36,714 bases of DNA from Candidatus Parvarchaeota archaeon (lineage in GTDB: Archaea; Nanobdellota; Nanobdellia; WJKC01). Shown in pieces: positions 19,229 through 28,054 of this stretch; positions within the stretch are counted from its first letter, which is position 1; the number at the start of each line of letters is the position of its first letter. The notes under the pieces were generated by a model. That model ran no database searches and was not told the DNA's origin. It saw only the letters and a program-made list of their open reading frames with translations. The position numbers and the translations under genes are program-made. The DNA is taken from assembly GCA_017608505.1 (NCBI GenBank), contig JAFCFT010000009.1:1-36714 (forward strand). Reading direction: 5' to 3'.

Positions 19229-19927
19229 TTTAAATTTGAGTTTTAAAGCATAAGGAATCATGCTAAATTCTTTGAAAAAGCGCAGGGCAGACTTAGAGCC
19301 TTCTTTCCAAGAAATAGGAAATTCTTTGATAGAGCATTTACGGCGCTGGGCGCGTACAAGGAATTCGGCATCCCAAAACATTCTGCGTTCTTTGTTGCCA
19401 ATGCCTGTTTCTTTGAGTAATGAAAATAAAACGTCGCGTTTAAAAGCTTTAAAGCCTTGGAAGTGGTCTTTGATAGGGCTGCCAAAGTAAATGCGCATGA
19501 ATAAGTTCCAAAAAAAGCTGATAAGTCTGCGGGAAATGCTTCTTACGCATTTGGCGCCTTTTACATATCTGCTGCCAATGACAATGTCGTATTTGCGGGC
19601 AAGAGTGATTAAGCGTTTTAAGTGCTTTGGGTCTGTTGAAAGGTCTGCGTCAATGAATGCAATGATGCGGCCGCGGGCGCGCAAAAAAGATTTTAGCAAG
19701 TTTTCTCTTCGGGATGGGCCGTCAGTGTAATGCATGACTTTGATTTCTTTGTGCTTGCGTGCAAGCTTGCGCGCAATGCTTAAAGTTTTGTCAGTTGAGG
19801 CATCGTCAACAATTACAAATTCAAAGTTTTTAAGAAAGCTTTTTAAGGTTTTTAGGACAATTAAGGCGTTTTTTTCAAGAACTGCTTCTTCATTGTAGCA
19901 TGGCATGAATAAGGAAACGTCAAGCAT
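19223..19927 (-). CDS. Glycosyltransferase family 2
   Basis: MLDVSLFMPCYNEEAVLEKNALIVLKTLK...FVIVDDASTDKTLSIARK...IDADLSTDPKHLKRLI. Confidence 0.9.
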   Translation of the reverse strand: MLDVSLFMPCYNEEAVLEKNALIVLKTLKSFLKNFEFVIVDDASTDKTLSIARKLARKHKEIKVMHYTDGPSRRENLLKSFLRARGRIIAFIDADLSTDPKHLKRLITLARKYDIVIGSRYVKGAKCVRSISRRLISFFWNLFMRIYFGSPIKDHFQGFKAFKRDVLFSLLKETGIGNKERRMFWDAEFLVRAQRRKCSIKEFPISWKEGSKSALRFFKEFSMIPYALKLKFKL

Positions 19928-19954
19928 GATAAAAAGGAAGAATTGCGCGCGCTT

Positions 19955-21067
19955 TTAAAGATTTCTAAGAACATCTGGGGATACTTTTTTTATTTTTTCA
20001 ATGTTTTTTTCAGTCCAGTCGACAAGTTTTTTTACGCCTTCATGGATTGTGACTTGAGGATTCCAATTTGTGTATTTTTGAAGTTTTGTAATGTCGCTAA
20101 TGTAAACGCGCTGGTCGCCATGGCGCCAAGGGGCGTATTTGACTTTGCTGCGTTTTCCAGTGTATTCTTCTATTAAGTCAAGAAGTTGCATGAGGCTTAT
20201 TGTGTTTTCTGGGCCTCCGCCAAGATTAAATGACTCGCCGTAACATTTTGGAGTTTTTGCCATCAAGTCAAAGGCGCGGGCATGGTCTGTGCAGTATAAG
20301 GCGTCGCGGACTTGCTTGCCGTCGCCGTAAAATATTACGTTTTTTCCAAGGATGGCGCGGATTGTGAACCAGGAAAGCCAGCCCTGGTCTTCGCACCCGT
20401 ACTGTCGGGTGCCATAAATGCAGCTCATGCGGGCGCACACTGTTTTTAAGCCGTATGAGTCATGGTAATTGCGCATCCAGAGCTCGCCAGCCATTTTAGA
20501 AGCGCCGTAAGGGCAGTTTGCTGCAGGAGGGCCAACAACAAAGCCTTCTTCTGTGATTCCTAAAAGATTAGGATCAGCGTATTCGTAGTGGTCTTGCTTT
20601 TCTATGAAGTCTTTAAGTTGGTCAAATTTGCGGTATCTAATTTTCTCGTTTTTGGATTCAATGCGGACAATATCGCCGTAGACTTTGTTAGTGGAGCAGT
20701 AGATTACAGGGGCGTCAGGACATTTAAGTCTTACGCATTCAAGGACATTCATAGTGCCTGTTGAATTGACGTGGTAATCGTAAAGAGGTTTTTCTAGGCT
20801 TTCTGTCATAGTGACTTGGGCTGCCATGTGATACACTCTGTCAATGTTTTCGAAGTGCGGAAGCATGTCATCAAGGTTGCGCACGTCAGCAACTACTAAC
20901 TTGACGCGGTCAGGTCCGTATTTGTCTATTAAGTATTTGGAATTGTTGCCGTGAGTCCTCGAAAGGTTGTCTATGAGGATGACTTTGGAGTCAGAGTATG
21001 TTTTTAGGATGTGCTCTGCGTTATGAGAGCCTAAAAAGCCGTCTCCGCCTGTTATTAAGACATTCAT
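19955..21067 (-). CDS. SDR NAD-dependent epimerase/dehydratase, CDP-paratose 2-epimerase-like
   Basis: MNVLITGGDGFLGSHNAEHIL...VYHMAAQVTMTESLEKPLYDYHVNSTGTMNVLE...YCSTNKVYGD...CPYGASKMAGELWMRNYHDSYGLKTVCARMSCIYG. Confidence 0.85.
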   Translation of the reverse strand: MNVLITGGDGFLGSHNAEHILKTYSDSKVILIDNLSRTHGNNSKYLIDKYGPDRVKLVVADVRNLDDMLPHFENIDRVYHMAAQVTMTESLEKPLYDYHVNSTGTMNVLECVRLKCPDAPVIYCSTNKVYGDIVRIESKNEKIRYRKFDQLKDFIEKQDHYEYADPNLLGITEEGFVVGPPAANCPYGASKMAGELWMRNYHDSYGLKTVCARMSCIYGTRQYGCEDQGWLSWFTIRAILGKNVIFYGDGKQVRDALYCTDHARAFDLMAKTPKCYGESFNLGGGPENTISLMQLLDLIEEYTGKRSKVKYAPWRHGDQRVYISDITKLQKYTNWNPQVTIHEGVKKLVDWTEKNIEKIKKVSPDVLRNL

Positions 21068-22161
21068 AGCAATCCTCTTTGTTTCATTTCATTTAAAGCT
21101 TTTTCGGTATTGTCAATGGCTTTTACGCCTTTGCTCCATTCGACAAGCGTTTGTATGTCAAGTTCAGGGTATTTGAAAGTAAAGCCTAGGTTAAGGAGTT
21201 TTGAGTTGTCAGCATAGCAGTAGCGGACATCGCCAGGCCTTCCTTGATTAAGGACTCTTGGTTCTATGTTTACTCCAAGACTTTCAGCCAGTTTGTTGGC
21301 AAGGTCAAGGATAGAAATTGCTTTGCCAGTGCCGATGTTAAAAACTCCGCTGACGTTTTTTTCCATTAAGAATACGTTTGCGCGGGCAATATCTTCGACA
21401 TGAACAAAGTCGCGGGTTTGAAGGCCGTCTTCAAAGATTAGTGGAGGGTTGCCGTTCTTAAGTCTGCTTGTAAAAAGGGCTGCAACGCCTGTGTATGGAT
21501 TGGAAAGTGACTGGCGCGGACCGTATACGTTGAAATAACGGGTGCTGACTACAGGGATGCCATATGTTTTGCCAAAAGAGAGGCACATTTCTTCTTGGTA
21601 TTTTTTAGTGAGAGAATATATGGCGTTTGAGTCAAGGCTTTTGGTTTCAGGAGTTGGGACAGGCGATAAAAGGGAGTTGCATGAAGGGCAATGCAAGTGC
21701 CAGTATCTGCGCTCAAGTTGGGATTTAGGCCTCATTGGAGGCTCTACTAGACCGCAGTTTTCGCATTTGTAAAGACCTTCTCCGTAAGAAGACATGCTGC
21801 CTGCTACAAGGATTTTTTTAACAGAGTGGTCATGGTTTGCTAAGTAATCAAGAAGTTTGGCAGTTCCTGTGACATTGACGTCTACGTATTTGTCAACTAA
21901 GTACTGGGATTGGCCCATGCCGACCATGGCTGCCTGGTGAAATACGACTTCAATGTCTTCAAGAACTTTTGGCCAGATGCCTGGCTTTCTAACATCGCCG
22001 ATTATTATTTCTGCTTCTGGATTGGCATGACTGGGAAGTCCCCCTGCATGGACTTGAGGTTCTAGATTGTCTAGAATACGAACAAAGTGCCCTTTTTTAA
22101 TTAGTTCGTCTACTATGTGGCTGCCGATGAATCCGAGACCTCCTGTAACCAAGATTTTCAT
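21064..22161 (-). CDS. SDR NAD-dependent epimerase with inserted CxxC...CxxC zinc-ribbon-like element
   Basis: MKILVTGGLGFIGSHIVDELIKKGH; insert YKCENCGLVEPPMRPKSQLERRYWHLHCPSCNSL; YSLTKKYQEEMC (YxxxK). Start placed at internal ATG 22161. Confidence 0.88.
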   Translation of the reverse strand: MKILVTGGLGFIGSHIVDELIKKGHFVRILDNLEPQVHAGGLPSHANPEAEIIIGDVRKPGIWPKVLEDIEVVFHQAAMVGMGQSQYLVDKYVDVNVTGTAKLLDYLANHDHSVKKILVAGSMSSYGEGLYKCENCGLVEPPMRPKSQLERRYWHLHCPSCNSLLSPVPTPETKSLDSNAIYSLTKKYQEEMCLSFGKTYGIPVVSTRYFNVYGPRQSLSNPYTGVAALFTSRLKNGNPPLIFEDGLQTRDFVHVEDIARANVFLMEKNVSGVFNIGTGKAISILDLANKLAESLGVNIEPRVLNQGRPGDVRYCYADNSKLLNLGFTFKYPELDIQTLVEWSKGVKAIDNTEKALNEMKQRGLL

Positions 22162-23039
22162 TATTTTCCACCTCCATTGCTGCCCATGCTTGCCCACTCG
22201 CGGGCTTTTGCAATAACGTCTTCATGGGACATGGCTTTAAAAGCCTCCCATTGAGCAAGCAAATAAGAGTAAGGATTGCCTAAGTCTTTTACTGCGTCTG
22301 AGACTATGTATCCAGAGACTGTAAAGTGATAGGGGTCTAAAGCGCGTTTAATTGCGTCGCTTAGATGCTTCTCGCCGTTGTCATTTTTTACTTTGTAAAG
22401 CATTTCAATGCAGTTGCGAAGGCGGTCTTTTTTAAAGACATAAGCAGGAGCAATTGCATTGCAGTAGTTGTCTTGGTCAATGAATTTCTCAAGAATTCCT
22501 GGACCAGGCTTTTCGTAAAGCTCTTTTATTAGGCAGTTTTTGTCTATTAGACCGACTCCATAAGGAAATACTGATGAGTTTTCAGGTATTTCTGCAGGCT
22601 CTTTTTTAAATGCAATGGCTCCGCAGTAATTGGGTTCGTTGTAAAAGTTTTCAAATTGGGTTTTAAGACCTATTAAGTCATCTAAGTTTGTCCAGACTGT
22701 GTCGCCAAATAATATGAAAACTGCGTCATGCGAAGACTTTGGGTCTAAGACATTGGTTGCTGCCCTTATCCCGCCTGCATCGCCGTCAAGAACTGTTTGA
22801 AATTTGTAAGTAATGTTAACGCCGTATTTTTGGCCGTCTCCAATCATGTTCCAGATAGTCTCTTTTCCTTCGCCAACAACAAGAGTTATGTCAGAAATGC
22901 CTAATTCTCTGAGGGACTCTATGCCATATACTATGACTGGCTTGTTAATGTAAAGAGCTGTTTCTTTTGGTTTGACAGGCTCAAATCTTTTTCCATGGCC
23001 TGCGCAAAGTATGAGGCCGCGATAAGAAATGTTATTCAT
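22161..23039 (-). CDS. Sugar-1-phosphate nucleotidyltransferase
   Basis: RGLILCAGHGKRFEPVKPKETALYINKPVIVYGIESLRELGISDITLVVG; ILFGDTVW. Confidence 0.87.
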   Translation of the reverse strand: MNNISYRGLILCAGHGKRFEPVKPKETALYINKPVIVYGIESLRELGISDITLVVGEGKETIWNMIGDGQKYGVNITYKFQTVLDGDAGGIRAATNVLDPKSSHDAVFILFGDTVWTNLDDLIGLKTQFENFYNEPNYCGAIAFKKEPAEIPENSSVFPYGVGLIDKNCLIKELYEKPGPGILEKFIDQDNYCNAIAPAYVFKKDRLRNCIEMLYKVKNDNGEKHLSDAIKRALDPYHFTVSGYIVSDAVKDLGNPYSYLLAQWEAFKAMSHEDVIAKAREWASMGSNGGGK

Positions 23040-23060
23040 AGAAGATGCAAAGAATGTTAT

Positions 23061-23148
23061 TTATTAAAGGATAATTGTTGTATTAAAGCGTAATAATTGC
23101 GTAATAATTAAGAGCGAAAGTATTAAAAAGTAATAATAGGGTATTAAA
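23061..23148. promoter_or_regulatory. Helically phased array of GTA(A/T)TAA elements, candidate RHH operator
   Basis: gtattaa at 23080, gtaataa at 23090, gtaataa at 23101, gtattaa at 23120, gtaataa at 23130, gtattaa at 23141; weaker ttattaa at 23061. Includes the exact 11-bp tandem repeat gcgtaataatt at 23088-23098 and 23099-23109. Confidence 0.6.
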
Positions 23149-23150
23149 AA

Positions 23151-23993
23151 ATGATGAAAACAAGGGTGTCTTTAAGCATTGACGAAGAAGTTCTAAAAAA
23201 GGTGGACGGGCTAGTGGATGGATTGTTTGTAAGGTCTAGAAGTGACGCTGTAGAAAGGATATTGAAAGAGTATGTTGCGAGCATGAAAAATGCAGTGATT
23301 CTTGCTGGCGGAGACCCAAAAGCAATGGAAATAAAAGAAGAGGGCGCAATAAGGCCTCTTGTAAAAATTGGTAATAAGACGCTGATAGAAGACACAATAT
23401 TGAAGGCAAAAGAGGCAGGGTTTCATAATTTTTATATAATAGGAAGGCAAAAAGTGCTTTCAAAAATATATGATGTGCTAGGCACAGGAAAAAAAATAGA
23501 TGCGACAATAAATTATGTGGAAGAAAAAGAAAGCTTGGGAAGCGCAAAGACCCTTGAGTTGATTAAAAATGAGATAAAAGGGGATTTTTTAATAATTCCT
23601 GCAGACCATTTTTTTAATTTTGATTTAAAGAAGATATATAAATTTCATAAAGAGACTGGAGGTGTATGCACTTTTGGGATACATACGCAGACAAATTTCC
23701 CTTTTAATAAAGGAATAGTTGAAATGGACGGGGGAAAAATAATAAAATATCATGAAAAGCCGAAAAAGCCAAAGACGTTCTTGGCAAATACGTTTGTTGG
23801 GTTCATGAATGAAAAAGTGTTTGACTATATACCGCCGGGAAAAATAAATTGGAGTTTGCAGGAAAATGTGTTCCCAAAGCTTGCAAAAGATGGGCTAATG
23901 CATGGGTACCCTGTTTCTGGCGAATGGGTTAATGTGCACACAAAAGAGGATGTGGAATTAGTTAAAAAGATTTTAAAATCTCAGCGCGTCTAG
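23151..23993 (+). CDS. Ribbon-helix-helix (CopG/NikR-type) domain fused to nucleotidyltransferase-fold domain
   Basis: N-terminal MMKTRVSLSIDEEVLKKVDGLVDGLFVRSRSDAVERILKEYVASM (RHH: beta strand, helix, turn, helix), then KNAVILAGGDPKAMEIKEEGAIRPLVKIGNKTLIEDTILKAKEAGFHNFYIIG (NTP_transferase fold). Confidence 0.85.
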   Translation: MMKTRVSLSIDEEVLKKVDGLVDGLFVRSRSDAVERILKEYVASMKNAVILAGGDPKAMEIKEEGAIRPLVKIGNKTLIEDTILKAKEAGFHNFYIIGRQKVLSKIYDVLGTGKKIDATINYVEEKESLGSAKTLELIKNEIKGDFLIIPADHFFNFDLKKIYKFHKETGGVCTFGIHTQTNFPFNKGIVEMDGGKIIKYHEKPKKPKTFLANTFVGFMNEKVFDYIPPGKINWSLQENVFPKLAKDGLMHGYPVSGEWVNVHTKEDVELVKKILKSQRV

Positions 23994-24739
23994 AAGAAAC
24001 TTCGATGAGCCAGAGGCCTCTAAAGCCGCCGTTTATGAGCAAATGATTTGAGTGTGTTGCTGGCTTTTTTGATAATAAGTCAATTGCGCCTTTGGATTCA
24101 TGTATGTGGCCATAAAGATAAAGAAGAGGTTTGTGTTTTAGGATGAGTTCTTTTAAAATTTTGTTTCCAACATGTTTTTTTAAGGCACCTTTTTCGCCAG
24201 GTTTTGCAGGATACACGCCAAGCACTCTTTTGTTTTTATGTTTTTTCTTTTTATAAAAAGCGGTGTCAAGAAAAGAAAAAGGAGGATCGTGTGTTACAAA
24301 AATTATAGGTTTGCCTTTAATGCTTAAAAGCCTGTCAAGCATAAGTTTGTCTTCTTTTGAATAAGCTCTATAATAAGACATGTTAATGATTCTATTGATT
24401 ATGGCCCTGCTTCCTCCGTAGCCAATAAGGTAGTGGGAGTTTAAGTCAATGATTTTTTTTGTTAATGTCAATGATGTTGTCGTATTTGTAAAATTTGTGG
24501 TCGCTGATTTTAATGTAATCTTTGCCGTCTTCGTGACTTCCAGGAATTGCAAAGACTTTTTGCTTGCATTTTAATAAGATTTTTAATGTGCGCTTGAAGT
24601 TTAGGGAAGGATGTTTAAGTTCCCAGTTCATTAAATCGCCGTTAAGGATTATGTGCGCTTTTTCTTTGTTTGCGAGTTTAACGCCTTTTTTGCAAAGTTT
24701 AATGTCACCATGCATGTCGCTTATAAAAACGATTTTCAT
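23962..24739 (-). pseudogene. Calcineurin-like metallophosphoesterase, split by a frameshift at an A8 homopolymer (coding strand)
   Basis: N-terminal ORF 24446-24739 (MKIVFISDMHGDIKL...LNGDLMNW...GSHED) and C-terminal frame 23962-24552 (FVTHDPPFSF...LYGHIHESKG) together supply the family motifs. Removing one A joins DNIIDINKK to IIDLNSHYLIGYGG. Confidence 0.8.
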
Positions 24740-24745
24740 AAGGAA

Positions 24746-26236
24746 TCATATAAGATGTTTGGAATTTAAACGTTTATCCATGCAAGCAGCATTGACAACT
24801 TCTGAAAAGTTGACATTAATTGAATTAAAATAGGACTTAAAGTCTAAAGCAAATCGTTTTTTAGTGTTTATAAGCAAGTTTTTTGCGTACGAGATTGTTT
24901 CAGTGAGTTTTTTGTTGTAATCTGGCGCTTTTTTAAGAGGGCTGCCAAGACAATATTTTTTGTTTTTGATATCAGGATTTATGATTTTGGTTTTGCCATT
25001 TATAAAATATTCTCTGTGCGTGAAAAATACGGGAGCTTGAATGTTTTTTAGACTTAAGAAAATAGGCCAGTTAGTCATGACATAATGAAGTGTTGAAGAA
25101 GCAATGGCATCCTCAAGCGTGCGTGCGTATGTAATGTCAAGGTCTTCTAAAGAGCGCTTTGCATTTTTAACAGCTTCTGGCAATGGGTCGTATGCAAATA
25201 ATTCTTTGCAATTTTTGTAAAGAGCCTTGATGAGTTTTAGTGCTGGAGACTCGCGGACATCGTCTGTGCCTGGTTTGAATGCAAGGCCGTCTACACATAC
25301 TTTCTCATTTCTTGGATTATATCCTGCTTGAAGCGAGTAATTAAGAACGTGCAGGGCTTGCATGTCATTTGTTTTTAAGATTTCTGAAAGAAGAGAAGAG
25401 TTTGTCTGTTTGTTAATTGCTGAAATATCTTTTGGAAAACAAGAGCCGCCAAAACCTGGGCCGTTGCAGAAGAAGTAAGGGGCATCTATGCTTTCAATTG
25501 CAGGCTTGACGTCCATGTAATCAATGCCTTGGGTTTCGCAATAATTGGCAAGTAGATTCGCTATGTAAATTTTTGTTGCAAGAAGCGTGTTTTTAAAGTA
25601 CTTGATGGATTCCGCTGTCTTTGTGTTGGAAACAATTTTAATGACATTGTTTGGAGCCCACGAATATAATTGTTTTAGGATTTTGACTGCTTGTTTGTCT
25701 CCTCCAAATACAATGCTGTCTGGGTGCAAGAAGTCAGAAACTGCCCTGCCCTCGCGAAGAAATTCTGGATTCATTGCAAGATAAAAATCTTTGTTTCTTT
25801 TTTTGTTAGATGTAGTTTCAAGCAAACTGCCAAAATTGTCAGTTGTGCCTGGGATAACTGTGCTTTTCATAATGATTGCAGGTTTGTTATTTGTTAATTT
25901 TAGCATGTTGCCTAAATGTTTTGCAACATGATTTATTTGGGAAAGATCAATGCTGCCATCTGCATTATAAGGAGTTCCAACAGTTATGAATATTGCTTGG
26001 GTTGTCTTTATGCAATCGGCTTCGTCCCCAAGCAAGCAAGCTTCAAGTGTATTGTTTGAGACAAAAGTCGCAATTAATTTGTCAAGGCCTTGCTCAATAA
26101 TTGTAGGTACGCCTTTGTTGATTGTTTTGACTTTTGCAGGGTCTATATCGACTAGTATAATGCGGTTTTTATAGTTTGCAAGGCAGGCTCCAGTAACTTG
26201 CCCAACGTAACCTGTGCCGTAAATTACGATATTCAT
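24746..26236 (-). CDS. UDP-glucose/GDP-mannose 6-dehydrogenase family protein
   Basis: MNIVIYGTGYVGQVTGACLAN...MKSTVIPGTTD...NPEFLREGRAVSDFLHPDSIVFGG...GPGFGGSCFPKDI. Confidence 0.93.
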   Translation of the reverse strand: MNIVIYGTGYVGQVTGACLANYKNRIILVDIDPAKVKTINKGVPTIIEQGLDKLIATFVSNNTLEACLLGDEADCIKTTQAIFITVGTPYNADGSIDLSQINHVAKHLGNMLKLTNNKPAIIMKSTVIPGTTDNFGSLLETTSNKKRNKDFYLAMNPEFLREGRAVSDFLHPDSIVFGGDKQAVKILKQLYSWAPNNVIKIVSNTKTAESIKYFKNTLLATKIYIANLLANYCETQGIDYMDVKPAIESIDAPYFFCNGPGFGGSCFPKDISAINKQTNSSLLSEILKTNDMQALHVLNYSLQAGYNPRNEKVCVDGLAFKPGTDDVRESPALKLIKALYKNCKELFAYDPLPEAVKNAKRSLEDLDITYARTLEDAIASSTLHYVMTNWPIFLSLKNIQAPVFFTHREYFINGKTKIINPDIKNKKYCLGSPLKKAPDYNKKLTETISYAKNLLINTKKRFALDFKSYFNSINVNFSEVVNAACMDKRLNSKHLI

Positions 26237-27294
26237 AGTATTTCCTTAAAATATGAAATTGTCTTTTCTAAGCCTTGTTTTAAAGTGATTTTTGGAGAAT
26301 ACCCAAGGACTTGGCTGATTTTAGTTATGTCAGGAATTCTGTCTTGAGGGTCGTCTTTTGGAAGGCCGAAGAAATTTTTTGAGGAATTGGAATTAGTTAA
26401 TTCAAGAATGAGGTCTGCAAGTTCTAAAACTGAGTAATGTTCGCATGGATTGCCTACATTAAAGACGCGTTCAAGTTTTATGTCGTTGTCTAAGTCAAAT
26501 AAATATTTGGATGGGCGTTTCTCCATAAATTGAGATTTATATGCCAAGAGTTTGTCGCGCACGTTTTCTATCTTAAAGGAAGCGACTTTTGCAATTCCAT
26601 CTATTAAGTCGTCTGCAAAGCAATAACTTCTGCCTTGAGTGCCGTCTCCAAAAATTGTTAAAGGTTCGTCATTTAAGGCTTGTTTAATGAAATTAGTAAC
26701 AACGCGGCCGTCGTCAGGCCTCATTAAAGGCCCATATGTGTTAAAGATTCTTACAATGCGCGCGTCAACGCCTTTGCGAATGTATTCAAAAACAAGGGCT
26801 TCGCCAACGCGCTTGCTTTCATCATAACAAGAGCGAGGTCCAAAGCTGTTTACATTGCCCCAGAAATACTCAGGTGTTGGGATTAATGTATAAGTATGGC
26901 TGTTGATTGCTATGGTTTTTGGAGGATTGCCGTAAATTTCGCTTGTTGAAGCATAAACAAATCTTGCATTATGAGCCAAGGCGAGTTCAAGCAAATTGTA
27001 AGTTCCTTTGTAATTTGCATCCATAGTGTCAAAAGGATGCTTTTGGTAATCAGGAGGGCTTGCGCGAGAGGCGAAATGAAGTATTATGTCAATATGAGGA
27101 AGGTCTGCAGGCAGAGGTTTTGAAACATCATGTTCAATAAAATGATAATCTCCGTTTTTTAAGAATAGGTTTACATTCTTTTTGCTTCCGCTTCCTAAAT
27201 GGTCTACGCCGTAGACGCAGTCGCCTTGCATTAAGTAGTGCTTTGTCAAATGGGCGCCTAAAAAGCCTGCACTGCCTGCGATTAAAATGTTCAT
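26233..27294 (-). CDS. SDR epimerase, UDP-glucuronate decarboxylase-like
   Basis: MNILIAGSAGFLGAHLTKHYLMQGDCVYGVDHLGSGSKKNV...YASTSEIYGNPP...GPRSCYDESKRVGEALVFEY...RIFNTYGPLMRPDDGRVV. Confidence 0.9.
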   Translation of the reverse strand: MNILIAGSAGFLGAHLTKHYLMQGDCVYGVDHLGSGSKKNVNLFLKNGDYHFIEHDVSKPLPADLPHIDIILHFASRASPPDYQKHPFDTMDANYKGTYNLLELALAHNARFVYASTSEIYGNPPKTIAINSHTYTLIPTPEYFWGNVNSFGPRSCYDESKRVGEALVFEYIRKGVDARIVRIFNTYGPLMRPDDGRVVTNFIKQALNDEPLTIFGDGTQGRSYCFADDLIDGIAKVASFKIENVRDKLLAYKSQFMEKRPSKYLFDLDNDIKLERVFNVGNPCEHYSVLELADLILELTNSNSSKNFFGLPKDDPQDRIPDITKISQVLGYSPKITLKQGLEKTISYFKEIL

Positions 27295-27338
27295 GAAATT
27301 TGAGAAAAGAGGAATAATTAAAAAGGGTTGAGAATGTA

Positions 27339-27644
27339 TTAATGAGTAATACTCTTGTAATAATTTTTAAGATACGCTTTAATTTCTTTTTTCGGCAAGT
27401 TGTAAAAAGAGCTGATTAAGTTTATTAGCTTTCTTTTTAAGGCGATGCAGGATTTAAATTCAGAATTTGGAACGCTGAAATAATTGAGGCTAAGACGAAG
27501 GGTTCCTGACTCGATTTCTAAAAAGTTGTATGTTGCATAAACATCAAGGTGCTTATTTAGGGATTTGTCTTTTTCCATTTTGCTTAATGACTCTCTTAAA
27601 AAGGATTCAAGAGACGAAAGTTTATGAAATTTAAGTTTCATCAA
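27339..27644 (-). CDS. Hypothetical protein
   Basis: 101-aa ORF in an otherwise empty interval, with no competing ORF; no recognised motif. Confidence 0.5.
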   Translation of the reverse strand: MMKLKFHKLSSLESFLRESLSKMEKDKSLNKHLDVYATYNFLEIESGTLRLSLNYFSVPNSEFKSCIALKRKLINLISSFYNLPKKEIKAYLKNYYKSITH

Positions 27645-27661
27645 TATTTTTGTGAAAAAAG

Positions 27662-27671
27662 TTTTATATAA
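27662..27671 (+). promoter_or_regulatory. Putative archaeal TATA box
   Basis: ttttatata about 27-30 nt upstream of ATG 27695. Confidence 0.45.
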
Positions 27672-27694
27672 GGATTGCGCTTTAGAAGTTTTTA

Positions 27695-28054
27695 ATGAGT
27701 TTGCTTCTTACTGTGGGATTGTTGCTGACAAGCGTCACGTTGGGGTCAGTCGGGCAAATATTGTATAAAAAGGGATTAAAAGGGAAATTTAAAAAAGTTG
27801 ATGTTAAAGAGATAATAAAAGTCTTTTTAACGCCTAAGATTGCTGGAGGGTTGGTGTGCTATTTTGGGTCTGCAGTAATATATTTGTATGCTTTAAGCAG
27901 GGCGCAGTTAAGTTTTGCTTACCCCTTTTTTGCATCAGGATACGCTCTGGTGACATTTTTAAGTTGGCTGATTTTAAAAGAAAAAATATCTAAAGTCAGG
28001 CTTTTTGGCGTTGCAATAATAATATGCGGAGTTGTGCTGGTGGGATTCTCATGA
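27695..28054 (+). CDS. SMR/EamA-type (DMT superfamily) 4-TM transporter subunit
   Basis: SVTLGSVGQILYKKGLKGK...LYALSRAQLSFAYPFFASGYALVTFLSWLILKEKIS; resembles ArnE/ArnF-type half proteins. Confidence 0.75.
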   Translation: MSLLLTVGLLLTSVTLGSVGQILYKKGLKGKFKKVDVKEIIKVFLTPKIAGGLVCYFGSAVIYLYALSRAQLSFAYPFFASGYALVTFLSWLILKEKISKVRLFGVAIIICGVVLVGFS

